DNA from: an uncultured Saprospiraceae bacterium
GTDB taxonomy: Bacteria; Bacteroidota; Bacteroidia; Chitinophagales; Saprospiraceae
NCBI GenBank assembly: GCA_937995755.1
Contig: CALKJD010000064.1
Span: 1-64,000 of the forward strand
DNA: 64,000 nt
Direction of reading: 5' to 3'
The notes below the pieces were generated by a model. It saw nothing but the letters and a program-made list of their open reading frames with translations. It did no database searches and was not told where the DNA came from. Below are positions 31,590-42,600 of this stretch, piece by piece (within the stretch, counting starts at the first letter, position 1; every line of letters starts with the position of its first letter). The translations under genes were made by a program, and so were the position numbers.

Positions 31590-33454
31590 AAGGCAAAGTT
31601 TGCATTAGCCGTAGTATCACTAGAGAGATAGGTGGAAAGGTGCATAGATAAGTCAATATGATTCAGTGTATCTTCTATGTTGATAGTGATTACTTTGTAT
31701 CCTGCGGAAGACAAGCTTTGGATGACTAATCTTTGCCAGATATAATGTTCTGTTTTTCGCACATTTAATAGGTCATCATATATAAGTATGATTTTTTCCT
31801 TATCCTCAGCAAGAATACTTCCTTTGAGGAGGTCAGCAACAGATTCTCCTTTTAGCTCGTTGATTTTTGCACTAGCGAATAATCGAAGTAATTCTTCAGT
31901 ATCTATTGCGTCAAGACATGATATAATATTAAGTGCCTTAGTTTGATATACCTTGATCTCTGAAGTAGAAGCCAATATCGCTTCAGTCAGTTGATTAGCT
32001 TGTTTGCTTTGGCTGAAGTAGTCTAATGTAATTATGGGTTTAATATTGTCCAGTGCTTTATCGACCAATGTTATAGATGCTCTCTCTTTTGTAGCGATTT
32101 GATTACTTAAGATATAATGTACGCCATCATACAGAACTTGATAATTTGCAGTACTTACTATATTGGACTTGAGGTGGATATTACTCCAGTCTATACTAGC
32201 ATTTAGATCTTTATATGCTTCAAATAAAGCTAAAGAATCATCTGCAGTAGGTATTCCTCCCTGCCAAGCTAGATTTTTCCACTTTTGTATTTCTAGATAT
32301 TTCACCTGATTCTGCAGCTCAGACTGGTCTAGAGTTCTGAGTATATCTATTATAGTCTTGTCAGTAGGATTTAAGGTAGCATAAAATCGTCTCCAACGAA
32401 TGTAGTCTGACTCGTCGCTGAGCCAATATTTGCAAAAGTGCAATTGATTTAGCAAGCCTTTTACTTGAATGATCTGTGTTTCATAGCTAAGTGGATTATT
32501 TGATATATCGACTTTAAGTAATCCATTGATGTTAATTTCACTTAATACTGCTCTAAGTTCATGCATGGCCTCATATATAAGGACCGATTGATGATTGCGA
32601 CTATTGAATCTTCTACTATGTCTGGCGAGATACTTAGTTGTCACACTTTCCCAATTGGAAACAGCATACATGACCAGTTTAGGGAATTCACCAATAGCAT
32701 CTTTTGGTAAATCAGCCAACAAGAAACCCATCTTTTTTCGCATTTGGTTCAGCTCAGTTTCAGCTTGGCTATGTTGGTAATTGACGAGATGCTGAGATAG
32801 TTGTTTTTTAATAGATAGTATGCGAAGTTTTTCTTCCTCAACGATTTCGTTAAGTCCATTTCGCATGTCTGTGTATATAGATGCGACAGTCTCTATCCAT
32901 AGGTTGAGATCTAGAAGTAATGAATCATCGATTGTATCTGTGTAATACTTGCTGTGTAAAGGGTCTATATCAATATATCTTTCCCATGTTCGTTTATAAC
33001 TTGATAGTAAAGGCGATAGTTCTTTAGTATGATAAGAAAGAATGTCAGCTGAATCTTCTAATCTATGGTCAAGTTGTAATTTGTCAGATAGCGAAAGATC
33101 GTATGATTGTAGTAGGTCTATATATTTATGTCTAAGTGTAGATCCATCTCTATTGTAACAATAGTCAAACTTCCTCTTGAGATTTGCGACAACATTATTA
33201 TATGTATCAGCTAATGTCTCTACTTCTTGGTTAATCTCAGGTTGCGAATGACGTTCTTTATAGTTTTGTAAATGTCTATAAGTATGTGGATTACAGCATA
33301 TAGCAATCTGTTCGTCTTTGATGAGAAGATTGATAATTTCTATTATTCCATTGATACTTGTAGAGTATACATCTATAGGATCGCCGGACTCTAAGCTCCT
33401 TAAAGCTTGGAGTTGAGTAGGAGAGAGGTGCTCTGTTGGCAAAGTGTAGATCAT
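31586..33454 (-). CDS. Hypothetical 622-aa protein, possible degenerate SF1 helicase-like protein
   Basis: Long ORF with coding-like composition; ATGA overlap with the downstream HSDR_N gene; helicase relation inferred by eye only. Confidence 0.6.
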   Translation of the reverse strand: MIYTLPTEHLSPTQLQALRSLESGDPIDVYSTSINGIIEIINLLIKDEQIAICCNPHTYRHLQNYKERHSQPEINQEVETLADTYNNVVANLKRKFDYCYNRDGSTLRHKYIDLLQSYDLSLSDKLQLDHRLEDSADILSYHTKELSPLLSSYKRTWERYIDIDPLHSKYYTDTIDDSLLLDLNLWIETVASIYTDMRNGLNEIVEEEKLRILSIKKQLSQHLVNYQHSQAETELNQMRKKMGFLLADLPKDAIGEFPKLVMYAVSNWESVTTKYLARHSRRFNSRNHQSVLIYEAMHELRAVLSEININGLLKVDISNNPLSYETQIIQVKGLLNQLHFCKYWLSDESDYIRWRRFYATLNPTDKTIIDILRTLDQSELQNQVKYLEIQKWKNLAWQGGIPTADDSLALFEAYKDLNASIDWSNIHLKSNIVSTANYQVLYDGVHYILSNQIATKERASITLVDKALDNIKPIITLDYFSQSKQANQLTEAILASTSEIKVYQTKALNIISCLDAIDTEELLRLFASAKINELKGESVADLLKGSILAEDKEKIILIYDDLLNVRKTEHYIWQRLVIQSLSSAGYKVITINIEDTLNHIDLSMHLSTYLSSDTTANANFAL

Positions 33455-33844
33455 AAGTCGGTTATATAAGGCAAATATATATTATTAATAAAACATATGT
33501 ATTTTTCTTGAATATAAGTATCGTGAATTTTATGCGGCTTCCAATACGCTTGAAAATGTGTAAATGTCCAAATGGTAGGCGATTGAGTGAGAATCGAAAA
33601 TCAACTTATTGGCTTAGTATTTGAATCTTTAATTAGATATAGCAGTTGTCTTTTAAATTAGCATGTTATTCATTCTATTGATTAAGAACAACATCGTATG
33701 TTTGTACGAATAGCGCAACCTAGAACCTAAAAGTACTTTTTTGGATCAATATTGATCATAAGCGAAGGAGTTGCTAAGATGCGTTAGTGAGTAAGAATCT
33801 CACATATTACCTAACCAATCTAACTCGGATGGATCCAGCTGAAC

Positions 33845-34795
33845 ATGATACGTTACTACCAAAAGCAGAACAACGAACTAATCCAGTTAGACCGAATACA
33901 GGACGAAAGCTGGATTGATATTAGAGCACCATTTGATCATGGTGAATTAGAGCAATTGGCTAATTCCTTAGCGGTGCCACTAGATTACTTCACGGATTCA
34001 CTCGATGTTGATGAGAGATCTCGTTACGAGCGAGAAGATGATGTAGAACTAATCATAATCAATACGCCGGTTGCTAATCAAGATAATCGTGAAAGTGATC
34101 CTATTTATATTACCGTACCTATTGGTATTGTATTAGCCAAAGGACATATTATTACCCTCACATCCAAAGAAGATACGGTATTAGAGAAGTTTACTTCTAA
34201 TAAGGTCAAGAACTTCAATCCTTCTGATCGCAAGAAATTTATCCTTCAGATATTTGAGCAAAACGTATTAGACTATCTCTATAGACTTAAGCAGCTTAAC
34301 TTAAAGAGAAATCTCATTGAACAAAGTCTTTATGATAGTAGTCGTAACAAAGAGTTGCGCCAATTACTTAGAATTGAGAAAAGTTTGGTCTATTTCGTGA
34401 ATAGTCTAAATGCGAATGAATTGCTGAATCTTAAGATGAAGAGAACTAATTTTCTCCAAATTAGAGATTTAGAATATCATACAGACCTTTTTGAAGATAT
34501 AATTATTGATAATGGTCAGGCATTGGAAGTGGCCAACGTGCACACTAATATTTTGAGTAGTACAATGGAAGCATACGCATCTATTGTATCTAATAATATG
34601 AATGTCTTCATACATCGACTAACTATCATTACGATCATACTTATGGTACCTACCTTAGTAGCATCTTTCTATGGTATGAATCTCAAGTATCTGCCTATGC
34701 AGGACGCTAAATATGCTTTCGTAATTATTATACTTGTTAGTATAATATTAGGAATAGGTTTGATTTGGTTTTTCAAAAGGCGTAATCACTTCTGA
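33845..34795 (+). CDS. corA: CorA family divalent cation transporter
   Basis: C-terminal two-TM region with YGMN (VASFYGMNLKYLPMQDAKYAFVIIILVSIILGIGLIWFFKRR). Confidence 0.93.
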   Translation: MIRYYQKQNNELIQLDRIQDESWIDIRAPFDHGELEQLANSLAVPLDYFTDSLDVDERSRYEREDDVELIIINTPVANQDNRESDPIYITVPIGIVLAKGHIITLTSKEDTVLEKFTSNKVKNFNPSDRKKFILQIFEQNVLDYLYRLKQLNLKRNLIEQSLYDSSRNKELRQLLRIEKSLVYFVNSLNANELLNLKMKRTNFLQIRDLEYHTDLFEDIIIDNGQALEVANVHTNILSSTMEAYASIVSNNMNVFIHRLTIITIILMVPTLVASFYGMNLKYLPMQDAKYAFVIIILVSIILGIGLIWFFKRRNHF

Positions 34796-35301
34796 TAAAA
34801 TAATACCATACGTTTCGCACTCATTTTTAGGCAGTTAGTAATAAGTGGTCAATAGTTATCAACATTTAGACATATTACGAAAAAATATATTATGTTGATT
34901 ACAAGGTAGTTACACTCCTTACCAACAATGTGTTAATAACTTTTGACTTTTGACATTCTTTTCTCTAGCAGTTTTTACTCATATTTGTATTCGATTACGA
35001 GAGGAACCAACCTTACTAAATCGATCCTATTTTCAACACTATATTTACTGAAACGGCCTACCTGTTATATAATAGTCGCTTCAAATAAAGTATTAGCACT
35101 GAGTTTGAGCGCTTTGTCGTCCTACCTCAGTCATATTACATAAAATTTATATTAGTGTTGATTATATATGAACGAGGAGATAATGATCAAGCGATCAGTG
35201 GATATAAGCACAATCGCAGAAATCAGTAGATAAGAAGATGACGCACCACTTCGGAGTGGATAAAGTGAAAAATAATTGACAACATTATATAAACTTAACC
35301 A

Positions 35302-36279
35302 ATGAGTACATCCATCGAGCCTATCCTACAGGATAACCCCAACAGATTTGTTCTGTTTCCTATACAACATGATGATATTTGGAATTTCTATAAAAAATCG
35401 GAAGCGTCATTTTGGACAGCGGAAGAAATAGATTTACACCAAGACTTATCTGACTGGGAAAATAAACTTAGTGATGATGAGAAACACTTTATCAAGCATG
35501 TATTAGCATTTTTCGCAGCGAGTGATGGAATCGTAAACGAAAATCTAGCTGATAATATGGTGACTGATGTCCAGTATACAGAAGCTAAGTTCTTCTACGG
35601 ATTTCAGATCATGATGGAGAATATCCACTCTGAAACTTACTCACTACTCATTGATACTTACATTAAAGACAATGCTGATAAGGATTACCTCTTCAATGCT
35701 ATAGAACACATGCCGTGTGTTGCTAAGAAAGCAGAATGGGCTCTTAGATGGATCGATAATGGATCTTTCGCAGAGAGACTAATTGCATTCGCTGCAGTTG
35801 AAGGAATCTTTTTTTCAGGATCATTCTGTTCTATCTTCTGGTTAAAGAAGAGAGGACTGATGCCAGGACTAACTTTCTCTAATGAGCTAATCAGTAGAGA
35901 TGAAGGTATGCATTGCGATTTTGCTTGTTTGCTGTATAACGAGCATATCGTTAACAAATTGGATAAGTCAGTGATACAAGGTATGATTACAGACTCTGTA
36001 GAGATCGAAAAGGAATTTGTATCTGATGCTCTTCCTGTAGGTCTTATCGGTATGAACTCGGATTTGATGTGCCAGTACATCGAGTTTGTTGCGGATAGAT
36101 TACTTGAGTCATTAGGTAATGATAAAGTATATAACGTTGAGAATCCATTCCCATGGATGGAGCTTATTTCTCTTCAAGGAAAGACAAACTTCTTTGAGAA
36201 GAGAGTAGGTGATTATCAGAAATCAGGAGTGATGGCTGATAAGGATAAGCAAGTGTTTAGCTTGGATGAAGACTTCTAA
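35302..36279 (+). CDS. nrdB: Ribonucleoside-diphosphate reductase subunit beta
   Basis: [77 protein letters not shown]. Confidence 0.97.
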   Translation: MSTSIEPILQDNPNRFVLFPIQHDDIWNFYKKSEASFWTAEEIDLHQDLSDWENKLSDDEKHFIKHVLAFFAASDGIVNENLADNMVTDVQYTEAKFFYGFQIMMENIHSETYSLLIDTYIKDNADKDYLFNAIEHMPCVAKKAEWALRWIDNGSFAERLIAFAAVEGIFFSGSFCSIFWLKKRGLMPGLTFSNELISRDEGMHCDFACLLYNEHIVNKLDKSVIQGMITDSVEIEKEFVSDALPVGLIGMNSDLMCQYIEFVADRLLESLGNDKVYNVENPFPWMELISLQGKTNFFEKRVGDYQKSGVMADKDKQVFSLDEDF

Positions 36280-36357
36280 ATCTTCCTCGAAGATTTAGAA
36301 GAACGGAAACAAGGCTTTTTCTTGTTTTCGCACCACAAATCCTCGAAGATTTAGAAG
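36273..36357. repeat. Inverted/direct repeat cluster at the nrdB 3' end
   Basis: CTTCTAAATCTTC(36273-36285)-ctc-GAAGATTTAGAAG(36289-36301), perfect 13-bp stem spanning the nrdB stop; TCCTCGAAGATTTAGAAG at 36284-36301 repeated exactly at 36340-36357. Confidence 0.85.
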
Positions 36358-36606
36358 GTAGTGTCAAACGAGACATTTCCTCGTATACTACCTCTTCAAA
36401 CTCCTTCACAATTAATTTGAGAAGGAAGCAAAGAAGCCAGAGCCTTCGACAGTTCAAAGCTTCTAACCCACTAAACCAAAATTGTCCCTCGACAGGACTC
36501 AATACAAGTGATTCACTGACCCGGATCACGGACTTCAATCAGAGGTAAGAAAACTGATTGATTTTATGAAAACTACATTATTTAATCTCCTAAACTCAAC
36601 CCAACA

Positions 36607-39006
36607 ATGCAAGTATTAAAAAGAACTGGCAAGAAAGAAGCAGTAAGTTTTGACAAGATAACAGCAAGAGTAAAGAAACTTTGTTATGGATTAGATAGTA
36701 ACTTTATAGATCCTATCGGTATTGCAATGAAAGTAGTACAAGGACTCTATGATGGAGTAACTACCACTGAACTAGATAACCTAGCAGCAGAGACAGCGGC
36801 ATCAATGGCGACTAATCACCCAGATTATGCACAATTAGCAGCTCGTATCTCTACTTCTAATCTTCATAAAAATACAGATAAGTCTTTCTCTAAAACGATA
36901 CAAAGATTATACGATTATATAGATCCTAAGACTGGTGATAAAGCTGGACTTATCGGAGATGATACTTATAAAGTAATCATGGATAATAAAGCAAAGTTAA
37001 ACTCTGCTATTATTTACGATAGAGATTACAACTTTGACTTCTTTGGATTCAAGACATTAGAAAGATCATACCTACTAAGATGTGATGGTCAAGTAGTAGA
37101 GCGTCCACAACATATGTTGATGAGAGCAGCTGTAGGTATTCATGGTACAGATATCGATTCTGCCATTGAGACGTATAACTATATGTCTGAGAAATGGTTT
37201 ATCCACGCAACACCTACATTATTTAATGCAGGTACGCCTAAGCCTCAGTTATCTTCTTGTTTCTTATTAACGGCTACAGATGATAGTATCAGTGGTATAT
37301 TCGAAACATTAACAAGATGTGCTAAGATATCTCAGTCAGCTGGTGGTATCGGATTAAGCATACACAATATAAGAGCTAAAGGATCATACATCAAAGGTAC
37401 TGGTGGTACTTCTAATGGTATCGTACCAATGCTAAAAGTATTTAACGATACGGCTAGATATGTAGATCAAGGTGGAGGAAAGCGTAAAGGAGCATTTGCT
37501 ATCTATCTTGAACCATGGCATGCAGATATTCATGACTTCTTAGATCTTAAGAAGAACCATGGTAAAGAAGAGATGAGAGCAAGAGATTTATTCTATGCTA
37601 TGTGGATCTCTGATTTATTTATGAAGAGAGTGCAAGAAGGTGCGGATTGGTCATTATTCTGTCCTAATGAAGCTCCAGGTCTTCAAGATTGCTACGGTGC
37701 AGAATTCGAAGCATTATATACTAAGTACGAAAACGAAGGTAGAGCTCGTAAGACAATTAAAGCTCAAGAACTATGGTTCGCAATACTAGAATCTCAAATA
37801 GAGACAGGAACGCCATATATCTTATACAAAGATGCGGCAAACGAAAAGTCTAATCAAAAGAACTTAGGAACGATCAAATCATCTAACCTATGTACTGAGA
37901 TTATGGAGTACACGAGTAAGGATGAAGTAGCGGTATGTAACCTAGCATCTATCTCATTACCGAAGTTTGTCAATGAGGAAACTCAGACATTTGATTTCGA
38001 GAAATTACATGAAGTAACAAGAGTGATCACAAAGAATCTTAATAAGATTATTGATGTGAATTACTATCCAGTAATAGAAGCACAAAACTCTAATTTCCGT
38101 CACCGTCCTATCGGAATCGGAGTACAAGGTTTAGCGGATGCTTACATGATGCTACGTATGCCATTTGATGGTGCAGAAGCGAAGCAACTAAACAAAGATA
38201 TATTTGAGACTATCTATCATGGATCAGTAACTGAATCTAATGCTCTAGCAGCAAAAGAGGGTTCTTATGAGACATTCGAAGGATCACCAGCAAGCCAAGG
38301 GATACTTCAGTTTGATATGTGGAACGTAACACCATCAGGAAGATACGATTGGGCTAAGACTAAAGCAGATATTAAGAAAGACGGTATGCGTAACAGTCTA
38401 TTATTAGCTCCAATGCCGACAGCATCTACATCTCAGATATTGGGTAACAATGAATGTTTTGAGCCATACACTTCCAATATTTACTCTAGACGAACATTGT
38501 CAGGAGAATATGTAATCATCAATCGTCACTTACTCAAAGATCTAATAAAATTAGGTGTTTGGAATGATGAGATGAAGCAAAACTTAATTGCAGCGAATGG
38601 ATCTATCCAAGAGTTAGATTTACCGCAAGACATCAAAGATCTCTACAAAACAGTTTGGGAGATTAGCCAGAAAAATATAATCGATCAATCAGCAGATAGA
38701 GGAGCATACATCTGCCAGAGTCAGAGTCTCAATCTATTCGTAGAGAATCCTAACTTTGGTAAATTGAGTTCTATGCACTTTTACGCATGGAAAGCAGGTC
38801 TAAAGACAGGAATGTATTACCTAAGATCAAAAGCCGCTGTAGATCCTATTAAATTTACATTAGATAAGCAGCACCAAAGAGTACAAGCGAAAGCTACTGC
38901 CGGTGTAACAGATCTGCCAGAAGGTTCTGATCCTATCCCAGAAGAAGTGTATGCGGAAGGTGAAGTGTGTACTATGGAAGACGGATGTCTAAGCTGTGGA
39001 GCATAG
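36607..39006 (+). CDS. nrdA: Ribonucleoside-diphosphate reductase subunit alpha
   Basis: N-terminal ATP-cone-like segment ([24 protein letters not shown]); [71 protein letters not shown]-terminal CLSCGA. Confidence 0.97.
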   Translation: MQVLKRTGKKEAVSFDKITARVKKLCYGLDSNFIDPIGIAMKVVQGLYDGVTTTELDNLAAETAASMATNHPDYAQLAARISTSNLHKNTDKSFSKTIQRLYDYIDPKTGDKAGLIGDDTYKVIMDNKAKLNSAIIYDRDYNFDFFGFKTLERSYLLRCDGQVVERPQHMLMRAAVGIHGTDIDSAIETYNYMSEKWFIHATPTLFNAGTPKPQLSSCFLLTATDDSISGIFETLTRCAKISQSAGGIGLSIHNIRAKGSYIKGTGGTSNGIVPMLKVFNDTARYVDQGGGKRKGAFAIYLEPWHADIHDFLDLKKNHGKEEMRARDLFYAMWISDLFMKRVQEGADWSLFCPNEAPGLQDCYGAEFEALYTKYENEGRARKTIKAQELWFAILESQIETGTPYILYKDAANEKSNQKNLGTIKSSNLCTEIMEYTSKDEVAVCNLASISLPKFVNEETQTFDFEKLHEVTRVITKNLNKIIDVNYYPVIEAQNSNFRHRPIGIGVQGLADAYMMLRMPFDGAEAKQLNKDIFETIYHGSVTESNALAAKEGSYETFEGSPASQGILQFDMWNVTPSGRYDWAKTKADIKKDGMRNSLLLAPMPTASTSQILGNNECFEPYTSNIYSRRTLSGEYVIINRHLLKDLIKLGVWNDEMKQNLIAANGSIQELDLPQDIKDLYKTVWEISQKNIIDQSADRGAYICQSQSLNLFVENPNFGKLSSMHFYAWKAGLKTGMYYLRSKAAVDPIKFTLDKQHQRVQAKATAGVTDLPEGSDPIPEEVYAEGEVCTMEDGCLSCGA

Positions 39007-39032
39007 ACTTTCACTGATCTATAAATAATAAC

Positions 39033-39064
39033 AAAAGCCATCTAGTTTTTACTGGATGGCTTTT
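39033..39064 (+). terminator. Rho-independent terminator of nrdA
   Basis: AAAAGCCATCTAG...CTGGATGGCTTTTTAG hairpin with T tract. Confidence 0.85.
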
Positions 39065-39585
39065 TAGTTTATAAGTTGATTTATTACCTGTAGATGAAAT
39101 TACTCAGATGTATTAAAACGTTTGATTACTAATTCGTTAATTTCTGGCAGTAAATTTTTAGTATTTAAAATCTAAATGATTAAAATAAGTGGTCGCTATT
39201 AAAGGTGGGGAACACAGATGAAAAGTGTGCCAACCAAAATTTAAATAATAGTTGGCACTAAAATAAATATTGCACATATTTAGGACTTATGTAATAAGTA
39301 TTAACAAAGGGCTTATTACTTTTTTTTTAAGTATTAGTTATACCATTAAAGGAATAGGTGTTATTCTACTAATAGGTAATTACTTATTTTTTGATATTTT
39401 GATCTCTTATTACTTACGCGATTAGGTAAGTCAACCAACCAGTATGGTTGCCACAATATTTATAGGAGTATATTGTTTATTTAATCAGTAATCTATTTTT
39501 ATATTTCAATTGAAGTGTTGTTCTTTCAATCTCTATTACAATTATAAGTCATAATATCGCTCATAATAATGAGGTGCGTCAATTT

Positions 39586-39600
39586 TGAGAATGATTCTCA
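39586..39600. promoter_or_regulatory. Fur-box-like 7-1-7 palindrome
   Basis: TGAGAATGATTCTCA, perfect 7-1-7 inverted repeat, as in Fur-family operators. Confidence 0.5.
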
Positions 39601-39673
39601 TCACTTTCATAGAAGCTAATATTCTTCTTAAAACGTAAATTACGATAAGATGTAAAGTGGAGTTTTTACATTT

Positions 39674-42600
39674 TTAAAAGGGATAAAGAGCACCACCATC
39701 CTCACCACTGCCAGGCCCCAACGTAATTACTCGATCTGCCGCTCCAATCAAAGTTTCATTATGCTCAATAAACATTACCGTATCTCCTAGATCTACTAAA
39801 GATTGGAAGACATCAATCAACTGTAGTATATCAAAGTAATGTAATCCTGTACTAGGCTCATCGAAAAGATATAACGTAGCACCTGTCCGACTTCCTATCA
39901 TACTCGATGCCAATTTGAGACGCTGAGCTTCTCCTCCAGATAAGGTGTTAGCTGCTTGTCCAAGGAGTAGATGTCCTACGCCTACTTGTTGTAAGGTACT
40001 TAGCTTTTTTGTTATTGTTTCATCCTCGAAAAAATCGACGGACTCTAACACAGTCATTTGTAATATATCGCCTATAGATCGATCCTTTAGCTTACAATCT
40101 AGAATGGAATTATTATATCTCATACCCTTACAGCGGTCACAAGTGAGCCAGATGTCACTCATGAAGTCCATACTTGTTTTTAGTTTGCCATGACCATTGC
40201 AAGTTGGGCATTTCCCTTTTTTGCTTAGATATGAAAAATCCGCTTTTTTAAATCCTAAATCTTTGGCTTTATCTGTTTTTGAATATATGGATTTGATGTG
40301 ATCCATGATGCCAGTAAGGGTTAGGGGAGTGCTCAATCTACTTTGTGCGCTGGCTTCTTGATCTATGAGTAAGACTTTTGTAAATTGACCCATTCCGAAT
40401 ATGGAGGCACAATTCGTCGGTCTACCTTTACTCCATGAGCGATACAATACATCTCTTATCAGACTAGACTTTCCACTACCAGATACACCTTTGATGGCTG
40501 TGATCTGTTCAGTGTAAAAAGTTACATCTATTGATTTTAGGTTGTTGGCAGTGGCAGCTTTGACACCAAAGGATTGACCGTCTTTATTTTCTATTCTTGT
40601 TTTTGGGTGAGTAAGTAATTGCTCTTCTTGGAACATTTTATAAGTCACAGATTCTTGGGCTTGATGGATATTAGCTACGGTACCTTGATAGATGACTTCG
40701 CCACCCAACTTTCCAGCGCCAGGTCCCATCTCTATCAGATAATCTGCATTACGGATGAAAGACGAATCGTGCTCTACAACTATTACTGTATTGCCATTCT
40801 TTACAATTTGTTGAAGTAGTTTTGTTAAGACTTTGATTTGCTCAGAATCTAATCCTATTGTAGGTTCGTCTAATACATAGCTAACTCCAAATAATTTTGA
40901 GGAGAGTTGACCAGCTAATGTAACTCTCTGTCGTTCTCCGCCTGACAATGTACTTGCAGATCGAGTTATGTTTAAGTATCCCAAGCCTAGATCCACGATG
41001 GTCTGTAGCGAATTGATTACAGATGGTAACACTACTTTGCTGATAGCTAATATTACTGGATCTATTTTAGGGGTTTTGTTTTCACTATCTGTTAGTGTAG
41101 ATTGTATCAATGCTAGACAAGAAGAAATACTCAATTGTGAAAGCTCATGAATATTGCGCCCCAAGAAATTAATATTTAGTAACTCTAACTTTAAACGACT
41201 GCCATTACAACTCGGACACTTAACGTTATGGAGTAATTCTTCTACCGATTTGATGTTTTTATTATTTCTTTTTCTCTCATATTCATCATTGATGTAGTGG
41301 CATAGTCCAACCCATTTTGCTTTTAGATTTTGTGAGCCACTTCTTGATTTTGTGATGTATTTCCAAGTGACATCATATATGGTGTCTCCAGTTCCATATA
41401 GGACTACATCACGTATTTCATCATCTAACTCATTCCATGGTTTATCTATATCATAGTCTTTCTGTTTAGCGACTTCTTTGAGTGTTGCTATGAATTGACC
41501 ATTGATATCGGCATAGTATCCGATGGCTTTATTACTTGACACAGCACCTTCGAATATGGAATGATCATGTGATACGATTATAGCAGAGGGATCGCATTTT
41601 TTTAATGTTCCTATCCCAGCACACACTGTACATGCACCTAAGTGATGGTTGTATGAGAAATGCTGTGCGGTATAGATATGGCTTTCATGTTGAGCGATAC
41701 GAGAATACAATAGACGAAAAGCATCATACACTCCAGATAATGTTCCTACCGTAGATCTCGCTGAAGGACTTCCGCCTTTTCGATTGATACCAATGGCTGG
41801 CCCTAGACCAGAAAACGAAGTAATTCGCGCTTCACTATTTTGCTGTAGAAAACTTCTGTTGTAAGTAGAAAGTGATTCTGTAAATCGCGCATTAGATTCT
41901 GCAAATATAGTATCATAAACTAATGACGATTTTCCACTCCCAGAAACACCAGTCACTACAGTCAATTGGTTTTTCGGTATTCGTACATCAATGTTCTTAA
42001 GGCCATGAGTAGTAACACCGTTCAATATTATCTCATTAGTGTTATCGGAACATTTAGTATTAATGTTAGGTTGAGTAAGATCATAAGGCTTAGTTGGGTC
42101 TCCTAACTCAATATGCCAATCACTCATTTCGATGATGGATTCATCTTGCTCAATGCAGACGATCGTATTTCCTTTTTGCTTTATCCGATCAAATAACATT
42201 AACAACGTTTGTATATCATCATAATGCAAACCTATACTAGGTTCTATGATAATGTATATTGTATCTCCAGAATCGCGTTTCTGTAATTGATTCGCAATTT
42301 TTATTCGCTGAGCTTCTCCTCCAGAAAGAGTAGTAGAGGATTGTCCAAGTCTCAGGTAGCCGAGTCCAATATCTTGTAGGATCTGGAGACCTACAAGTAT
42401 TTTATTTTGATCTGAAAAAAAGGTAATCGCTTCATCAATGGATAATTGATAGACATCTGCGATTGACTTTTCTAAATACTTTATCTTAATTGTCTCTTCA
42501 TTGAATCGATCTCCATTGCAGGTGCCACACACCAATTCAACATTGCCTAAGAAATGCATTCCGATCTGAGTTTTTCCTGCACCTTGACAAGTTTCACATC

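Noticed and set aside
34943-35143. 66-aa ORF upstream of nrdB
   Set aside because: S/L/Y-rich random-like translation; no homology-like motifs.
35241-35260. CCACT-tcgg-AGTGG mini-hairpin upstream of nrdB considered as a riboswitch or NrdR site
   Set aside because: Only a 5-bp stem; no NrdR-box pair or known riboswitch core could be recognised by eye.
36257-36538. 93-aa minus ORF in the nrdB-nrdA spacer
   Set aside because: Explained by palindromic repeat DNA (SLVLSPVEG-type string) rather than coding constraint.
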